Shown: piece by piece, positions 1-8,917 of the stretch
How the letters are laid out: each line of letters begins with the position of its first letter
Numbering within the stretch: position 1 is the first letter of the stretch
Assembly: GCA_024226235.1 (NCBI GenBank)
Contig: JAAELW010000534.1
Location: 1 to 34,498 of the forward strand
DNA length: 34,498 nucleotides
From: a bacterium
GTDB taxonomy: Bacteria; Myxococcota_A; UBA9160; UBA6930
Direction of reading: 5' to 3'
Notes under the pieces: generated by a model
Told to the model about the DNA's origin: nothing
Databases searched by the model: none
What the model saw: the letters and a program-made list of their open reading frames with translations, nothing else
Position numbers and translations under genes: made by a program

Positions 1-1578
1 ATCGAGGATCGCGCGGGGGACCTGGCCGGTGGCGGATGCGAGGCCTGGGATCGCCACTACGGGGTCTCGCTGGCGGTGAAGAACGACGGCCGAGTCACGG
101 GGCTCGACGTCAAGCTGCTCGACGACATGGGGGCCACGGGTGAGGCCTTCGGCGCCATCAACACGGCGAAGCCGCTGGCTTCGTTCACCGGGCCCTATGC
201 AATCCCGGTTGCACGCTACGACCTGACGATCGTTGCTACCAACAAGCTGCCCCAGGGTCCGTACCGTGGAATGGGGCCGCCGCCGCATAACTGCGTGCTG
301 GAACAGATGATGGACATCGCGGCACGCGAACTCGACATCGACCCGGCGGAGATCCGGCGCACGAACTTCATTCCGAAGGATGCCTTCCCCTACACGATCG
401 CCAGTGGCAACGAGTACGACAGCGGCGACTACGAGGCCGTGCTCGACAAGGCACTCGCACTCGCGGACTACGGGAAACTCCGCGAACAGCGGGACCAGGC
501 CCGGGCAGAGGGTCGTTGCGTCGGCATCAGCGTCGTAAGCGCGATCGAGCCCGGTGTCTTCGACTGGAACGCATACGCGATCGTGGGAATGCAGGGGACC
601 GGCGTGCCGGAGGGCGCCACCGTCAGTATCGACATCATGGGGAAGATCAGCGTGCGGGTGGGCTTCGCGCTGGAGGGGCAGGGCCAGTACACCCTGGCCA
701 CCCAACTCGTGGCGGACTACTTCAACGTGGGGTTCGAGGACATCACGATCGTCCCCCTGGATACGCATTCGGCGCCCCCGGCATTCGGACCGGGTGGAAG
801 CCGTCTGGGTGTTGCACTCACGGGTGCGGTGCTAGGCGCCTGCGAGAAGCTCAGGCTGAAGCTCGCCAAGGTGGCAGCCGGGCTCTTCCAGATGGACCCG
901 GAGCAGGTCGATCTCGTGGACGGGATGCTCGTCGCAAAGGGGGTGCCTGGCGTCGAGATGCCGATGGCTCAAGTCGCGGGCACCATGCTGGGGCGAAGTG
1001 ACCTCCTGCCTCCCGACATGGACCCGCGCCCCGAGGCAACCCATGTCTGGACGGCGCCCGGCCGCACGGAGGCGGACGAAGAGGGCAGGGCGAAGAGCTA
1101 CCTCACCGCCGCCCAGGCGGTGCACATCGTGATGCTGGAGGTGGATCCCGACACGGGCCTCGTAGAGATCCTCGAGTACTGCGTCGTCGACGATTGCGGC
1201 ACGCGCCTCAATCCCGTCACGGTGGAAGGGCAGACCGAGGGCAGCATCGCCCAGGGCATCGGCGCAGCGCTCCTCGAGGAATATGTCTACGACGACCAGG
1301 GGCAGATCCTCACCTCGAGCTTCATGGACTACCTGCTCCCGACCGTCTACGAGGTGCCGGCTACGAAGAAGGATATCGTCGTGACGCCTTCGCCCTTCAC
1401 GCCGCTCGGTGCCAAGGGTTGCGGCGAGGGCGCCATGCACACGACGCCGGCCGCCATCCTTTCCGCCATCAACGATGCCCTGGCACCGATGGGCGCACGG
1501 GCAACCGAGGTGCCGGCGAGCCCGAACCGGCTATGGACGCTGATCCGCGCCGCGCAGCAACCGGCTGCGGGCGAATGA
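1..1578 (+). CDS. Xanthine dehydrogenase/CoxL-family molybdopterin-binding subunit (5' partial)
   Basis: C-terminal part of a large molybdenum hydroxylase subunit (xanthine oxidase/aldehyde oxidase/CO dehydrogenase large-subunit family). These enzymes hydroxylate or oxidise a substrate using a Mo-pterin cofactor. The frame is open from base 1, so the GTG at 76 in the ORF track is internal; about 525 residues are visible and a few hundred N-terminal ones lie outside. The substrate-pocket loop reads PYRGMGPPP at about residue 87, in place of the AYRCSFR loop of true form I CO dehydrogenase, so CO oxidation is unlikely. The general-base Glu is present in KGCGEG (about residue 476). The FAD and FeS subunits are not downstream; they may lie upstream of the window. 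It is followed after 21 bp by the amidohydrolase, suggesting one operon. The substrate is unknown. Confidence 0.88.
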   Translation: MEDRAGDLAGGGCEAWDRHYGVSLAVKNDGRVTGLDVKLLDDMGATGEAFGAINTAKPLASFTGPYAIPVARYDLTIVATNKLPQGPYRGMGPPPHNCVLEQMMDIAARELDIDPAEIRRTNFIPKDAFPYTIASGNEYDSGDYEAVLDKALALADYGKLREQRDQARAEGRCVGISVVSAIEPGVFDWNAYAIVGMQGTGVPEGATVSIDIMGKISVRVGFALEGQGQYTLATQLVADYFNVGFEDITIVPLDTHSAPPAFGPGGSRLGVALTGAVLGACEKLRLKLAKVAAGLFQMDPEQVDLVDGMLVAKGVPGVEMPMAQVAGTMLGRSDLLPPDMDPRPEATHVWTAPGRTEADEEGRAKSYLTAAQAVHIVMLEVDPDTGLVEILEYCVVDDCGTRLNPVTVEGQTEGSIAQGIGAALLEEYVYDDQGQILTSSFMDYLLPTVYEVPATKKDIVVTPSPFTPLGAKGCGEGAMHTTPAAILSAINDALAPMGARATEVPASPNRLWTLIRAAQQPAAGE

Positions 1579-1599
1579 ACCCGCAAAAAGGAGGACCAC

Positions 1600-2571
1600 A
1601 TGGCGAGCAATGACTATTTCGTGGCCTTGTCCGAGTGCCATTTCATGAACCCGGTGACCATGGCCGAGATCAGCTACTACCCGGATACCCAGCGCTGGTG
1701 GGGAAGTGTCGATGGCGTGATGCGCGCCTGGTCGGGCCGCGATCTAACGGGGGAGTGGCCCCATCCCATTGCGAGCGAGCTGATCAAGTACATGGACGAG
1801 GCGGGTGTAGACGTCTGCTTCGCTCTGCGCGAAGGGATGATGGACATCAGCGGACACACGGTCGCCATGTCCACCAACGCGTTCATGATGCAGCAGATCG
1901 AGCCCTATCCGGATCGCATGTATCTCGAAGCCATGGTGGGCCCGATCATCCGTCGTGGTCTCGATAACGCCATCTGGGAACTCGAGTACCTGGTCAAGGA
2001 AGGCGGCGCCAAGCTCTGCAAGGTGTACCAGCCCGAAGACGACGGGCCTCTCGACGACCGGCGGATGTGGCCCTTCTACGAGAAGGCCTGTGAGCTGGAC
2101 ATCGCGTTGACCATGCACACGGGCATGTCATACGTCGTGCCACAGCCCAACGTCCATACCCACCCCAGCACCCTCGATCGAGTGCTGCTCGACTTTCCCG
2201 AACTCAAGATCATCGCCTACCACATGGGTTGGCCGCACACCGAAGAGTTGATCGGGCTCGCCGGCAAGCATCAGAACCTGTTCCTGAGCATGTCGGGCAT
2301 CGCGGGCTGGTACGAGCGCTCGCGCCATCGCGGTTACCACGCGATTGGCACGGCCCTTCAATGGGTGGACCCGAGCAAGATCGTGATGGGCCTCGACCTG
2401 CCGTTCGACGACACCAAGCGGGTGGTCGACTGGGCTCGCAATCTGCAGATCCCCGAGGAGTTGCAGAAGAACTACGGCTACCCGGAGATCACCGATGAGA
2501 TGCGGGCAGGCTTCCTCGGTCTGAACCTGGCCCGGCTGGCGAAGATCGAACCCACCAAGCGCGTGAAGTGA
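1600..2571 (+). CDS. Amidohydrolase-2 family metal-dependent TIM-barrel hydrolase/decarboxylase
   Basis: A 323-residue protein of the amidohydrolase-2 (ACMSD / 2,3-dihydroxybenzoate decarboxylase-like) family. The N-terminal ligand motif is ECHF (E12, H14), the E-x-H-F form typical of the decarboxylase branch rather than the DxHxH of classical amidohydrolases. Further metal or catalytic residues are the His of MHTG, the His of YHMGWPH and the Asp of GLDLPFDD. The length fits the family. The ATG is preceded by a strong AGGAGG about 8 bases upstream, so the start is secure. It sits between the Mo-hydroxylase subunit and the thiolase homologue on the same strand with short gaps. A role in decarboxylating or hydrolysing a ring-cleavage or hydroxylated acid intermediate is an inference from family and context. 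Confidence 0.88.
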   Translation: MASNDYFVALSECHFMNPVTMAEISYYPDTQRWWGSVDGVMRAWSGRDLTGEWPHPIASELIKYMDEAGVDVCFALREGMMDISGHTVAMSTNAFMMQQIEPYPDRMYLEAMVGPIIRRGLDNAIWELEYLVKEGGAKLCKVYQPEDDGPLDDRRMWPFYEKACELDIALTMHTGMSYVVPQPNVHTHPSTLDRVLLDFPELKIIAYHMGWPHTEELIGLAGKHQNLFLSMSGIAGWYERSRHRGYHAIGTALQWVDPSKIVMGLDLPFDDTKRVVDWARNLQIPEELQKNYGYPEITDEMRAGFLGLNLARLAKIEPTKRVK

Positions 2572-2588
2572 GCGGAGGATAGGGCGCA

Positions 2589-3749
2589 GTGGATGAGGCA
2601 TGCATCGTCGGGATCGGGGAGACCGCCTATGTGCGGAAGCCCGGCTCGGGGCTGAGCGCGCTGGGGATCCAGCTGCAGGCCGCGGTGCGCGCCATCGAGG
2701 ACGCGGGGCTCGAGGGCAGCCAGATCGACGGGATCATGCCTTTCCCGAACCTGGGCCATGCCGAGAGCTTCGCCGCCAATCTCGGTTGCGAGAACCTTCG
2801 CTTCCAATCCATCGTCTGGATGGGCGGCGCCGCCCCCGTGGCTTCGCTTCGGGTGGCCGGCGCCGCGGTTCAGCAAGGGCTCGCCGACTACGTGCTGATC
2901 CCAGCCGGGTGGAACGGCTACTCAGGGTCGCGGGCGCGCCAGACGGTCGCCGAGGATGTTTCGTCCCTCCCCGGCGGGGCGATCGCGCGCGATTTCTATC
3001 TGCCCTTCGGCTTCACGGCTCCGCCCCAGTGGTACTCGGTCATGGCCCGCCGGCACATGCACGAGTTCGGGACACGGCCCGAACAGCTCGGGTGCATCGC
3101 CGTGGCGATGCGCAAGCACGCCCAGCGGAATCCCAACGCAGTGATGAAGGGTCGCGCCATGACCCTCGAGGACTACATGGCCTCGCCGATGCTGGCGGAT
3201 CCCTATCGCTTGTTCGACTGCTGTCTCGAGACCGACGGGGCAGCGGCTGTCGTGGTGACCACACCGGAGCGCGCCCGCGATCTCGGCAAGGAACCGGTCT
3301 TCATCATGGGCGCCGCATCCGGACAGCCGCGCCCCGCAGATGAGATCACCAACCGGAAGGACATCTTCCAAACGGGCCTCAGCCTCGCCGCTCCCGAAGC
3401 CTTCGGACGCGCCGGGGTCTCACCCGGCGATGTGGACTTTGCACAGATCTACGATTGCTTCACCTTCGAGGTGCTGCAGCAGTTGGAGGAGGCCGGCTTC
3501 TGCAAGCGCGGCGAGGGCGGGGCCTTCGTCGAGGGCGGGCGCATCGAGCTGGGAGGAGAACTTCCGGTCAACACCCACGGCGGGCTCCTCTCGGAGGCGC
3601 ACGTCCTGGGCATGAACCACATCGTCGAAGCCGTTCGACAGCTGCGCGGCGATGCAGGCGAGCGCCAGGTCGCGGATGCCGAGATCGGCGTCGTGACGGG
3701 TTGGGGCGATTTCGGCGACGGCAGCATCGCGATCCTGCGCCGCGCGTGA
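2589..3749 (+). CDS. Thiolase-superfamily protein, Ltp2/SCP2-like (probable aldol-lyase subunit)
   Basis: A 386-residue thiolase-fold protein of the lipid-transfer/SCP2-thiolase group. The usual N-terminal nucleophilic Cys is not visible: the corresponding segment reads WMGGAAPVASL. It keeps IYDCFT (Tyr288) and NTHGG (His330), features shared with the steroid side-chain aldolase Ltp2, which does retro-aldol cleavage of a hydroxyacyl-CoA rather than Claisen thiolysis. Ltp2-type enzymes need a DUF35 partner, and the next gene is one. The start is GTG, chosen because GGAGG lies about 10 bases upstream and the protein begins with the typical CIVGIGET strand. An enoyl-CoA hydratase two genes on would supply the 3-hydroxyacyl-CoA. 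The aldolase role is an inference; a plain acetyltransferase is less likely without the Cys. Confidence 0.88.
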   Translation: MDEACIVGIGETAYVRKPGSGLSALGIQLQAAVRAIEDAGLEGSQIDGIMPFPNLGHAESFAANLGCENLRFQSIVWMGGAAPVASLRVAGAAVQQGLADYVLIPAGWNGYSGSRARQTVAEDVSSLPGGAIARDFYLPFGFTAPPQWYSVMARRHMHEFGTRPEQLGCIAVAMRKHAQRNPNAVMKGRAMTLEDYMASPMLADPYRLFDCCLETDGAAAVVVTTPERARDLGKEPVFIMGAASGQPRPADEITNRKDIFQTGLSLAAPEAFGRAGVSPGDVDFAQIYDCFTFEVLQQLEEAGFCKRGEGGAFVEGGRIELGGELPVNTHGGLLSEAHVLGMNHIVEAVRQLRGDAGERQVADAEIGVVTGWGDFGDGSIAILRRA

Positions 3750-3762
3750 GTAGGGAGAGTCC

Positions 3763-4188
3763 ATGAACCAGGTCGAGACAGGAATCCCCAAGCCGCTGCC
3801 CGTGCTCGAGGGTCTCGCCGGAGAGTTCTATGGCTACTGCAAGAACGGCGAACTCCGCTTTCAGCGCTGCCGCGATTGCCGGAGCTGGCGCCACGTGCCC
3901 AGAGAGATGTGCGCCGAGTGCGGCTCGTGGGAATGGGAATGGGAGCGTTCCTCCGGGCGGGGAAGGGTGTTCACATGGACTGTCGTTGCCCGCGCGCTCC
4001 ACCCGGCCTTCCAGGAGGCGTGTCCGTACGCGCCGGTCGTGATCGAGATGGAGGAGGGCGTCCGGATCCTGAGCCAGGTCACGGATTGCTCACCCGACGA
4101 GCTGGAGATTGACATGGCTGTCGAGGTGGTCTTCGAAGATGCGAACGAGGATGTCACGCTGCCGAAATTCCGGCGCGGTACCTCCTGA
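3763..4188 (+). CDS. DUF35 OB-fold/zinc-ribbon acyl-CoA-associated protein
   Basis: A 141-residue protein with a rubredoxin-like zinc ribbon followed by an OB fold. The four putative zinc ligands are C36, C39, C50 and C53 (CRDC and CAEC). DUF35 proteins are obligate partners of thiolase-like enzymes, for example the C-terminal DUF35 domain of ChsH2 with Ltp2, and help hold the acyl-CoA substrate. The gene follows the thiolase homologue after 13 bp, with a GGGAGAG ribosome-binding site before its ATG, so the two are almost certainly co-expressed as a complex. There is no fused MaoC domain, unlike ChsH2; an enoyl-CoA hydratase of the crotonase type is encoded next instead. Confidence 0.9.
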   Translation: MNQVETGIPKPLPVLEGLAGEFYGYCKNGELRFQRCRDCRSWRHVPREMCAECGSWEWEWERSSGRGRVFTWTVVARALHPAFQEACPYAPVVIEMEEGVRILSQVTDCSPDELEIDMAVEVVFEDANEDVTLPKFRRGTS

Positions 4189-4234
4189 TCCAGAGCGGGC
4201 TGCACGTTTCCGCAACACCGAGGGAGTCAAACCA

Positions 4235-5008
4235 TTGGAACTACCGTCCACCCTTTCCTACGAGCGCAAGGACCATATTGCGGTCATCACCATCGACCGC
4301 CCCGATGCGCTCAACTCACTCACCGCGGAGATGCTCACCGGCATCGAGGACGCCATGCGGGAATTCCAGAACGATCCCGACCTCTGGGTGGCCGTCTTTA
4401 CTGCGAGCGGTGACAAGGCCTTCTCTTCGGGGCTCGACCTGAAGGAGGCCGCACCCATGCTGACCGGTGGAGACACCCTCGGCTTCGATGATACGACCAA
4501 GCGCCAGTTCTCCGACGTCTTCAAGCCGATCATCTGTGCGGTCAACGGATTCTGTATCGCGGGCGGGCTGGAGATGCTTCTGGGGACGGACCTTCGGATC
4601 GCTGCCGAGCACGCCACCTTCGGCCTCGGAGAAGTGCGTTGGGGTCTCGTGCCGCTGGGCGGCACCCACATCCGGCTTCCACGCCAGATTCCCTGGGCCA
4701 TCTCGATGCAGCTGCTGTTGACGGGCAAGCCCATCAGCGCCCAACGCGCGTACGAAGTAGGACTGATCAACGAGGTCGTGCCCCCCGACGAGCTCATGCC
4801 CACGGCGATGAAGTGGGCGGAGAATCTCTGCAAGAACGGCCCGCTCGCCATGAGCACGGCCAAGGAGATTGCCGTCCGCGGCTTGGAGCTCGAGTCGGGC
4901 TTCGTACTCGAGAAGGCGTTGGGCGCACGGGTGCTGGGTTCCGAGGACGCCAAGGAAGGGCCTGCAGCTTTCGCCGAGAAGCGGAAGCCCCAGTTCAAGG
5001 GACGCTGA
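4235..5008 (+). CDS. Enoyl-CoA hydratase/isomerase (crotonase family)
   Basis: Crotonase-fold enzyme that hydrates trans-2-enoyl-CoA to 3-hydroxyacyl-CoA in a beta-oxidation-like pathway. With the TTG at 4235 the product is 257 residues, the normal family length. The longer ORF-track start at 4109 would overlap the DUF35 gene by 80 bp and adds a non-homologous leader. AGGGAG lies about 9 bases before this TTG. The oxyanion-hole segment SSGLDLKE is present, as are both catalytic glutamates, E113 (GGLEM) and E133 (LGEVRWG), spaced 20 residues apart as in rat mitochondrial hydratase E144/E164. It is therefore predicted to be a genuine hydratase, in contrast to the second crotonase of this locus. 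It probably feeds the thiolase-like/DUF35 pair just upstream. Confidence 0.9.
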   Translation: MELPSTLSYERKDHIAVITIDRPDALNSLTAEMLTGIEDAMREFQNDPDLWVAVFTASGDKAFSSGLDLKEAAPMLTGGDTLGFDDTTKRQFSDVFKPIICAVNGFCIAGGLEMLLGTDLRIAAEHATFGLGEVRWGLVPLGGTHIRLPRQIPWAISMQLLLTGKPISAQRAYEVGLINEVVPPDELMPTAMKWAENLCKNGPLAMSTAKEIAVRGLELESGFVLEKALGARVLGSEDAKEGPAAFAEKRKPQFKGR

Positions 5009-5015
5009 GCCGATC

Positions 5016-6473
5016 GTGAGGGACATGGGACGCGCTGCAGCGATCCGGCCGCTGCGGGAGGTTCCGGGTTGGGATGACGAGGCCGACGTCATCGTCGTGG
5101 GGCTCGGGGCCGCAGGCGCCTGCGCGGCGCTCGAGGCCAGGAGTGCCGGTGCGGACACGCTTGCACTCGAGCGTGCCAGCGGCGGGGGAGGCACTTCGGC
5201 GCTCTCCACCGGTCAGATCTATCTCGGTGGCGGCACGCCGATTCAACAGAAGTGCGGCTTCGAGGATTCGCCGGACGAGATGTACCGGTACCTGATGGCC
5301 TCTTGTGGGCCCGGCGTCGATGAGCCGAAGATCCGGTTGTTCTGTGACCACAGCGTCGAACACTTCAGCTGGCTCGTGGCCCAGGGGATTCCTTTCAAGG
5401 AGTCCTACTACGGAGATGGGTCCTACACGCCCACCGACGATTGCTTGAGCTACTCGGGAAGCGAGCTGGCGCATCCCTACCTTGATATCGCCAGGCCCGC
5501 GCCCCGGGGTCATACCGTGCAGCAGGAGTCCATCGAGTCCGGGGGCATGTTGATGCGGCGACTGCTCCAAAAGGTGGAGAACTCCGGCACCCGGATCCTG
5601 CTGGACACGCTATGCGAGACGCTGGTGTTGGATGAGGATCGCAGGGTCGTGGGTGTGGTGGCTCGTATCGCCGGAAGCCCGCGCTACTACCGTGCCCGTC
5701 GCGGTGTGATCCTCGCTGCAGGTGGCTTCATCAACAACCGTGAGATGGTCGAGCGCTATGCGCCACTCCTCCTCAAATGCACGCTGCGACTGGCCAGCGA
5801 TGGCGATGACGGGCGCGGAATCCGCATGGGCATGGGCGCGGGGGCGGACACCATTCGGATGGAGACGGCCAGCATTGTGCTGCCCTTCACGGTGCCCAAG
5901 GCCCTGATCCAGGGAGTCATGGTGAACCGTCAGGGTCAGCGATTCATCAATGAGGATGCCTATCAGACGGTCGTGGGCGAGGCGGCACTGCGCGGCCAGG
6001 ATGGACAGGTCTACCTGATCGTCGATGACGCCATCTACGAGCCGCCCTTTCCGCCGACGGAAGTCGCTGCCGTGGGCGATACATTCGAAGAACTCGAGCG
6101 GGAGCTGGGCTTCGCCCAGGGAAGCCTCCAAAGCACTCTCGAACTCTACAACCGGGGTGCCCAGCGAGGGGAGGATCCGATCTTTCACAAGGCATCGTCC
6201 CACCTGGCACCCCTGATCCATCCGCCTTTTGCGGCTCTCGACTACACCACAGAGACGGCGATCTGGGCCGTGTTCACGTTGGGAGGTCTGCGAACCTCAC
6301 CCGATGGGGCCGTCCTCACCCCGGACGGCGAGCTGGTCGAGGGGCTCTTCGCCGCGGGACGGACCACATCGGGCCTGGCGGCCCAGGGCTACAGCAGCGG
6401 GCTCTCGCTTGCGGACGGAACCTTCTTTGGCCGCCGCGCCGGTCGCAAGGCTGCAGCGTCCATCAGTAGATGA
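5016..6473 (+). CDS. FAD-binding dehydrogenase (fumarate reductase/3-ketosteroid dehydrogenase-like)
   Basis: A flavoprotein of about 485 residues from the FAD-binding-2 (succinate dehydrogenase/fumarate reductase/KstD) superfamily. A Rossmann FAD motif VGLGAAGACAA begins near residue 30, followed by GGGGTSALSTGQIYLGGGT. The C-terminal flavin-contact region contains AAGRTTSGLAAQGYSSG. Members desaturate ketosteroids or related ketones, or reduce enoates. The ORF-track start at 4869 lies inside the hydratase gene, so the real start is the GTG at 5016 or the ATG at 5025; neither has a strong ribosome-binding site. The 3' end overlaps the convergent CoA-transferase gene by 11 bp. The substrate is unknown; the alicyclic ketone assignment is an inference from context. 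Confidence 0.85.
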   Translation: MRDMGRAAAIRPLREVPGWDDEADVIVVGLGAAGACAALEARSAGADTLALERASGGGGTSALSTGQIYLGGGTPIQQKCGFEDSPDEMYRYLMASCGPGVDEPKIRLFCDHSVEHFSWLVAQGIPFKESYYGDGSYTPTDDCLSYSGSELAHPYLDIARPAPRGHTVQQESIESGGMLMRRLLQKVENSGTRILLDTLCETLVLDEDRRVVGVVARIAGSPRYYRARRGVILAAGGFINNREMVERYAPLLLKCTLRLASDGDDGRGIRMGMGAGADTIRMETASIVLPFTVPKALIQGVMVNRQGQRFINEDAYQTVVGEAALRGQDGQVYLIVDDAIYEPPFPPTEVAAVGDTFEELERELGFAQGSLQSTLELYNRGAQRGEDPIFHKASSHLAPLIHPPFAALDYTTETAIWAVFTLGGLRTSPDGAVLTPDGELVEGLFAAGRTTSGLAAQGYSSGLSLADGTFFGRRAGRKAAASISR

Positions 6474-8901
6474 TCTTCTGCAGGACCAGGCTGCGGTAGC
6501 GCTCTTCCGGAAGGCCGAGCAGCTCCTTGAACACGTAATCGTTGTCTCTTCCCATCGCGGGTCCGGGATTCACGCGCGCAGGTGTGCGGCTCATCTTCAC
6601 GTACCCCCCGTAGATCGTCTCGTCGAAGCCGAGTGGGTGCCGGACCGGGATGAAGGTCTCGCGCGCGCGATAGTGGGGATCCTCGAGCAGGTCGGCCACG
6701 TCGAGAACCGGTGTTGCGGCGACACCCTCTTGCTGGAGTCGCACGGCCAGCTCGCGATCGTCGAAGTCGCGGGTCCAGGCTGCCAGCTTCTCGTGGATCC
6801 CGTCCACGTGCAGGGTTCGCCCCGTGCTCAGGTCGAGTTCCGGAGCGGTTGCCCAATCCGGTCGTCCCATTGCGCGGACGAGGCCATGCCACTCTTCGTC
6901 CTCGACTACGGCGATGCTGATCCAGCGATCTTCACCCGCACAGCGGAATACGCCGTGGGGTGCGCCCGCTCCGAGCGGGTGTCGGTTGCCCAGGGTCGTG
7001 GCGACCCGGCCGTTGAATTCGTAATCCATGAATGCCGGACCGACCATCTGCATCACGGCTTCCTGCTGCGAGTAGTCCACGTGCTGGCCGCTGCCCTTCT
7101 GGTCGCGGTGTTGAAGTGCGGTGAGGACTGCGAACGCGCCCATGATGCCGTTGTAGGGATCCGCGAATGCATTTTCCACCGGCACCGGTGGGCCGCCGAG
7201 ATAGCCCGTGAGGCTGTCGAGTCCGGTCGTGCTGGTCAGGCTCAGTCCGTAGGTCCGGATGTTTTCGAGGGGGCCATACAAGCCGGCTGCCGGCATCGAG
7301 AGCATCACGATGTCGGGTTTGACCGCTCGTAGATCGTCGTAGCCGAGGCCGAAACCGCTCATGACGCCGGGTCCGAAATTTTCGATCACCACGTCCGACT
7401 CCGCGATCAGCTGCCGGGCGAGATGCCGGGCCTCCTCGTGCTTGAGATCGAGGGTCACGCTGCCGTTGCCTGCCCAACAGGCGTGGTTCGAGAGACTCCG
7501 GTTCGGATCGCGAATGCCCTCGGCAAAAGGCGGCAGACCCCGGGTGAGGTCGACGCGGGTACGGGATTCGATCTTGTAGACCTCGGCACCCAGGAAACCC
7601 AGGGTCTGGCCCACGACCGGGCCCGCCCACACCCAGCCGAAATTCGCGACGCGGATTCCGTCGAGCGGAAGTGAGCTACGACCGTCGCCCGACGATCCCC
7701 TTGCCGGTCGGATGTCGGCCGTTGGCCTGGCCTTCCCTGTGCCGAGGTTGGCGCGCACTTCGGCGTCGTGTTGACCTAGCAGAGGTGCTGCACGCTCGGG
7801 TCCGCCGGGACATTCCGGCAACTTGAACGGGGCCCCGAGGCTCTGGAATCGTCCCAGTTCGGCGTGCTCCAGTTCGACCCGATACCCACGCTCCGTCAGG
7901 TGCGGCTGCATCGCGGCTTCGGCCACGTCGAAGACCGCGGTGACGGGGCATCCTTCCTCCTGGCATCGATCCATGATCTCCTGCTTGCCGTGCTTCCTGG
8001 TCCATTCTTCGATCAACGGGTAGATCGCGTCGGAATTCTGGGCACGCACGTACATGTCCTGGAACATTTCGAGCTGCATCCAGTCGGGATTCCCCATCAC
8101 ACGAGCCAACCCATTCCATTGGCCCGGCTCGAGCGCCAGCATCCAGACGTGGCCGTCCTTGCACGGGACGATCGTGGCGGGTGCGCCCAGGGGCATCCCC
8201 ACGCCGGTTCGGCGGCCATAGACTCCGTCCTGGGCGTAGCCGCCGATGTTCTGGCCACCGACGAAGGTGGCGGCGATCGCTTCGGCACAGGAAACATCGA
8301 GCTGTTGGCCACTCCCGACCCGCTTCCGGCCGAAAAGAGCCGCAAGCCCCCAGGCCGCGGCCGTGACCGCACCGAAGAAGTCGGCCGCGAAGGTGCCGTG
8401 CTCGAGAGGCGCCTCGTCGGGGTAGCCGCAATAGCGGCTGCCGGTGCCCGAGAGGTGGAAGGCGTTCAGGTCGTAGCCCTTCCATTCGCAATACGGGCCT
8501 GTCTGACCGAAGGGCGTGATCGAGATCATCACCAGCCCCGGGTTCGAGTCCGAGAGTGCGCGGTAGTCCAGGCCCCACTCCCGCATCTGGGTCGGCGCAT
8601 GGTTCTCGATCAGGACGTCCGCTTCGGCTACCAGCCGCCGCAGCAGGTCGCGCTCGTCGGGGCGGGTGAGTTCGAGGGTGACGCCACGTTTGTTGGTGTT
8701 GAGGAAGTGGTAGAGACCGCTCTTCTCCAGGTGCGGCACGTCGCCGGGAAAGGGTCCCCAGCGTCGCGCGACGTCGCCGCTGGGAGGTTCGACCTTCACG
8801 ACGTCGGCCCCGTAGTCCGCGAAGAGCTTCGCGCAGTAGGGCGCGGATACCCTCTGGCCAAGCTCGATGACCCGGATCCCTTCGAGGGCTCCGCTACTCA
8901 T
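6463..8901 (-). CDS. Fused tandem CaiB/BaiF (type III) CoA transferase
   Basis: An 812-residue protein made of two complete family III CoA-transferase modules, residues about 1-400 and 412-812, joined by a short polar linker. Single-module family members are about 400 residues. Each half has its own catalytic Asp in register with formyl-CoA transferase D169: D174 (FAADFFG) and D581 (FADPYNG), each followed after 22 residues by a GxGQ motif. Both halves should therefore be able to form the aspartyl-CoA intermediate. Family III enzymes function as interlocked dimers, so the fusion may be an intramolecular pseudo-dimer. The ATG at 8901 has GGGAGGGA upstream; the ORF-track extension to 8952 is upstream noise. 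It is the last gene of the minus-strand operon. Likely role: activating or recycling the acid substrate as its CoA ester. Confidence 0.9.
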   Translation of the reverse strand: MSSGALEGIRVIELGQRVSAPYCAKLFADYGADVVKVEPPSGDVARRWGPFPGDVPHLEKSGLYHFLNTNKRGVTLELTRPDERDLLRRLVAEADVLIENHAPTQMREWGLDYRALSDSNPGLVMISITPFGQTGPYCEWKGYDLNAFHLSGTGSRYCGYPDEAPLEHGTFAADFFGAVTAAAWGLAALFGRKRVGSGQQLDVSCAEAIAATFVGGQNIGGYAQDGVYGRRTGVGMPLGAPATIVPCKDGHVWMLALEPGQWNGLARVMGNPDWMQLEMFQDMYVRAQNSDAIYPLIEEWTRKHGKQEIMDRCQEEGCPVTAVFDVAEAAMQPHLTERGYRVELEHAELGRFQSLGAPFKLPECPGGPERAAPLLGQHDAEVRANLGTGKARPTADIRPARGSSGDGRSSLPLDGIRVANFGWVWAGPVVGQTLGFLGAEVYKIESRTRVDLTRGLPPFAEGIRDPNRSLSNHACWAGNGSVTLDLKHEEARHLARQLIAESDVVIENFGPGVMSGFGLGYDDLRAVKPDIVMLSMPAAGLYGPLENIRTYGLSLTSTTGLDSLTGYLGGPPVPVENAFADPYNGIMGAFAVLTALQHRDQKGSGQHVDYSQQEAVMQMVGPAFMDYEFNGRVATTLGNRHPLGAGAPHGVFRCAGEDRWISIAVVEDEEWHGLVRAMGRPDWATAPELDLSTGRTLHVDGIHEKLAAWTRDFDDRELAVRLQQEGVAATPVLDVADLLEDPHYRARETFIPVRHPLGFDETIYGGYVKMSRTPARVNPGPAMGRDNDYVFKELLGLPEERYRSLVLQKIIY

Positions 8902-8917
8902 CGCGTCCCTCCCCGGC

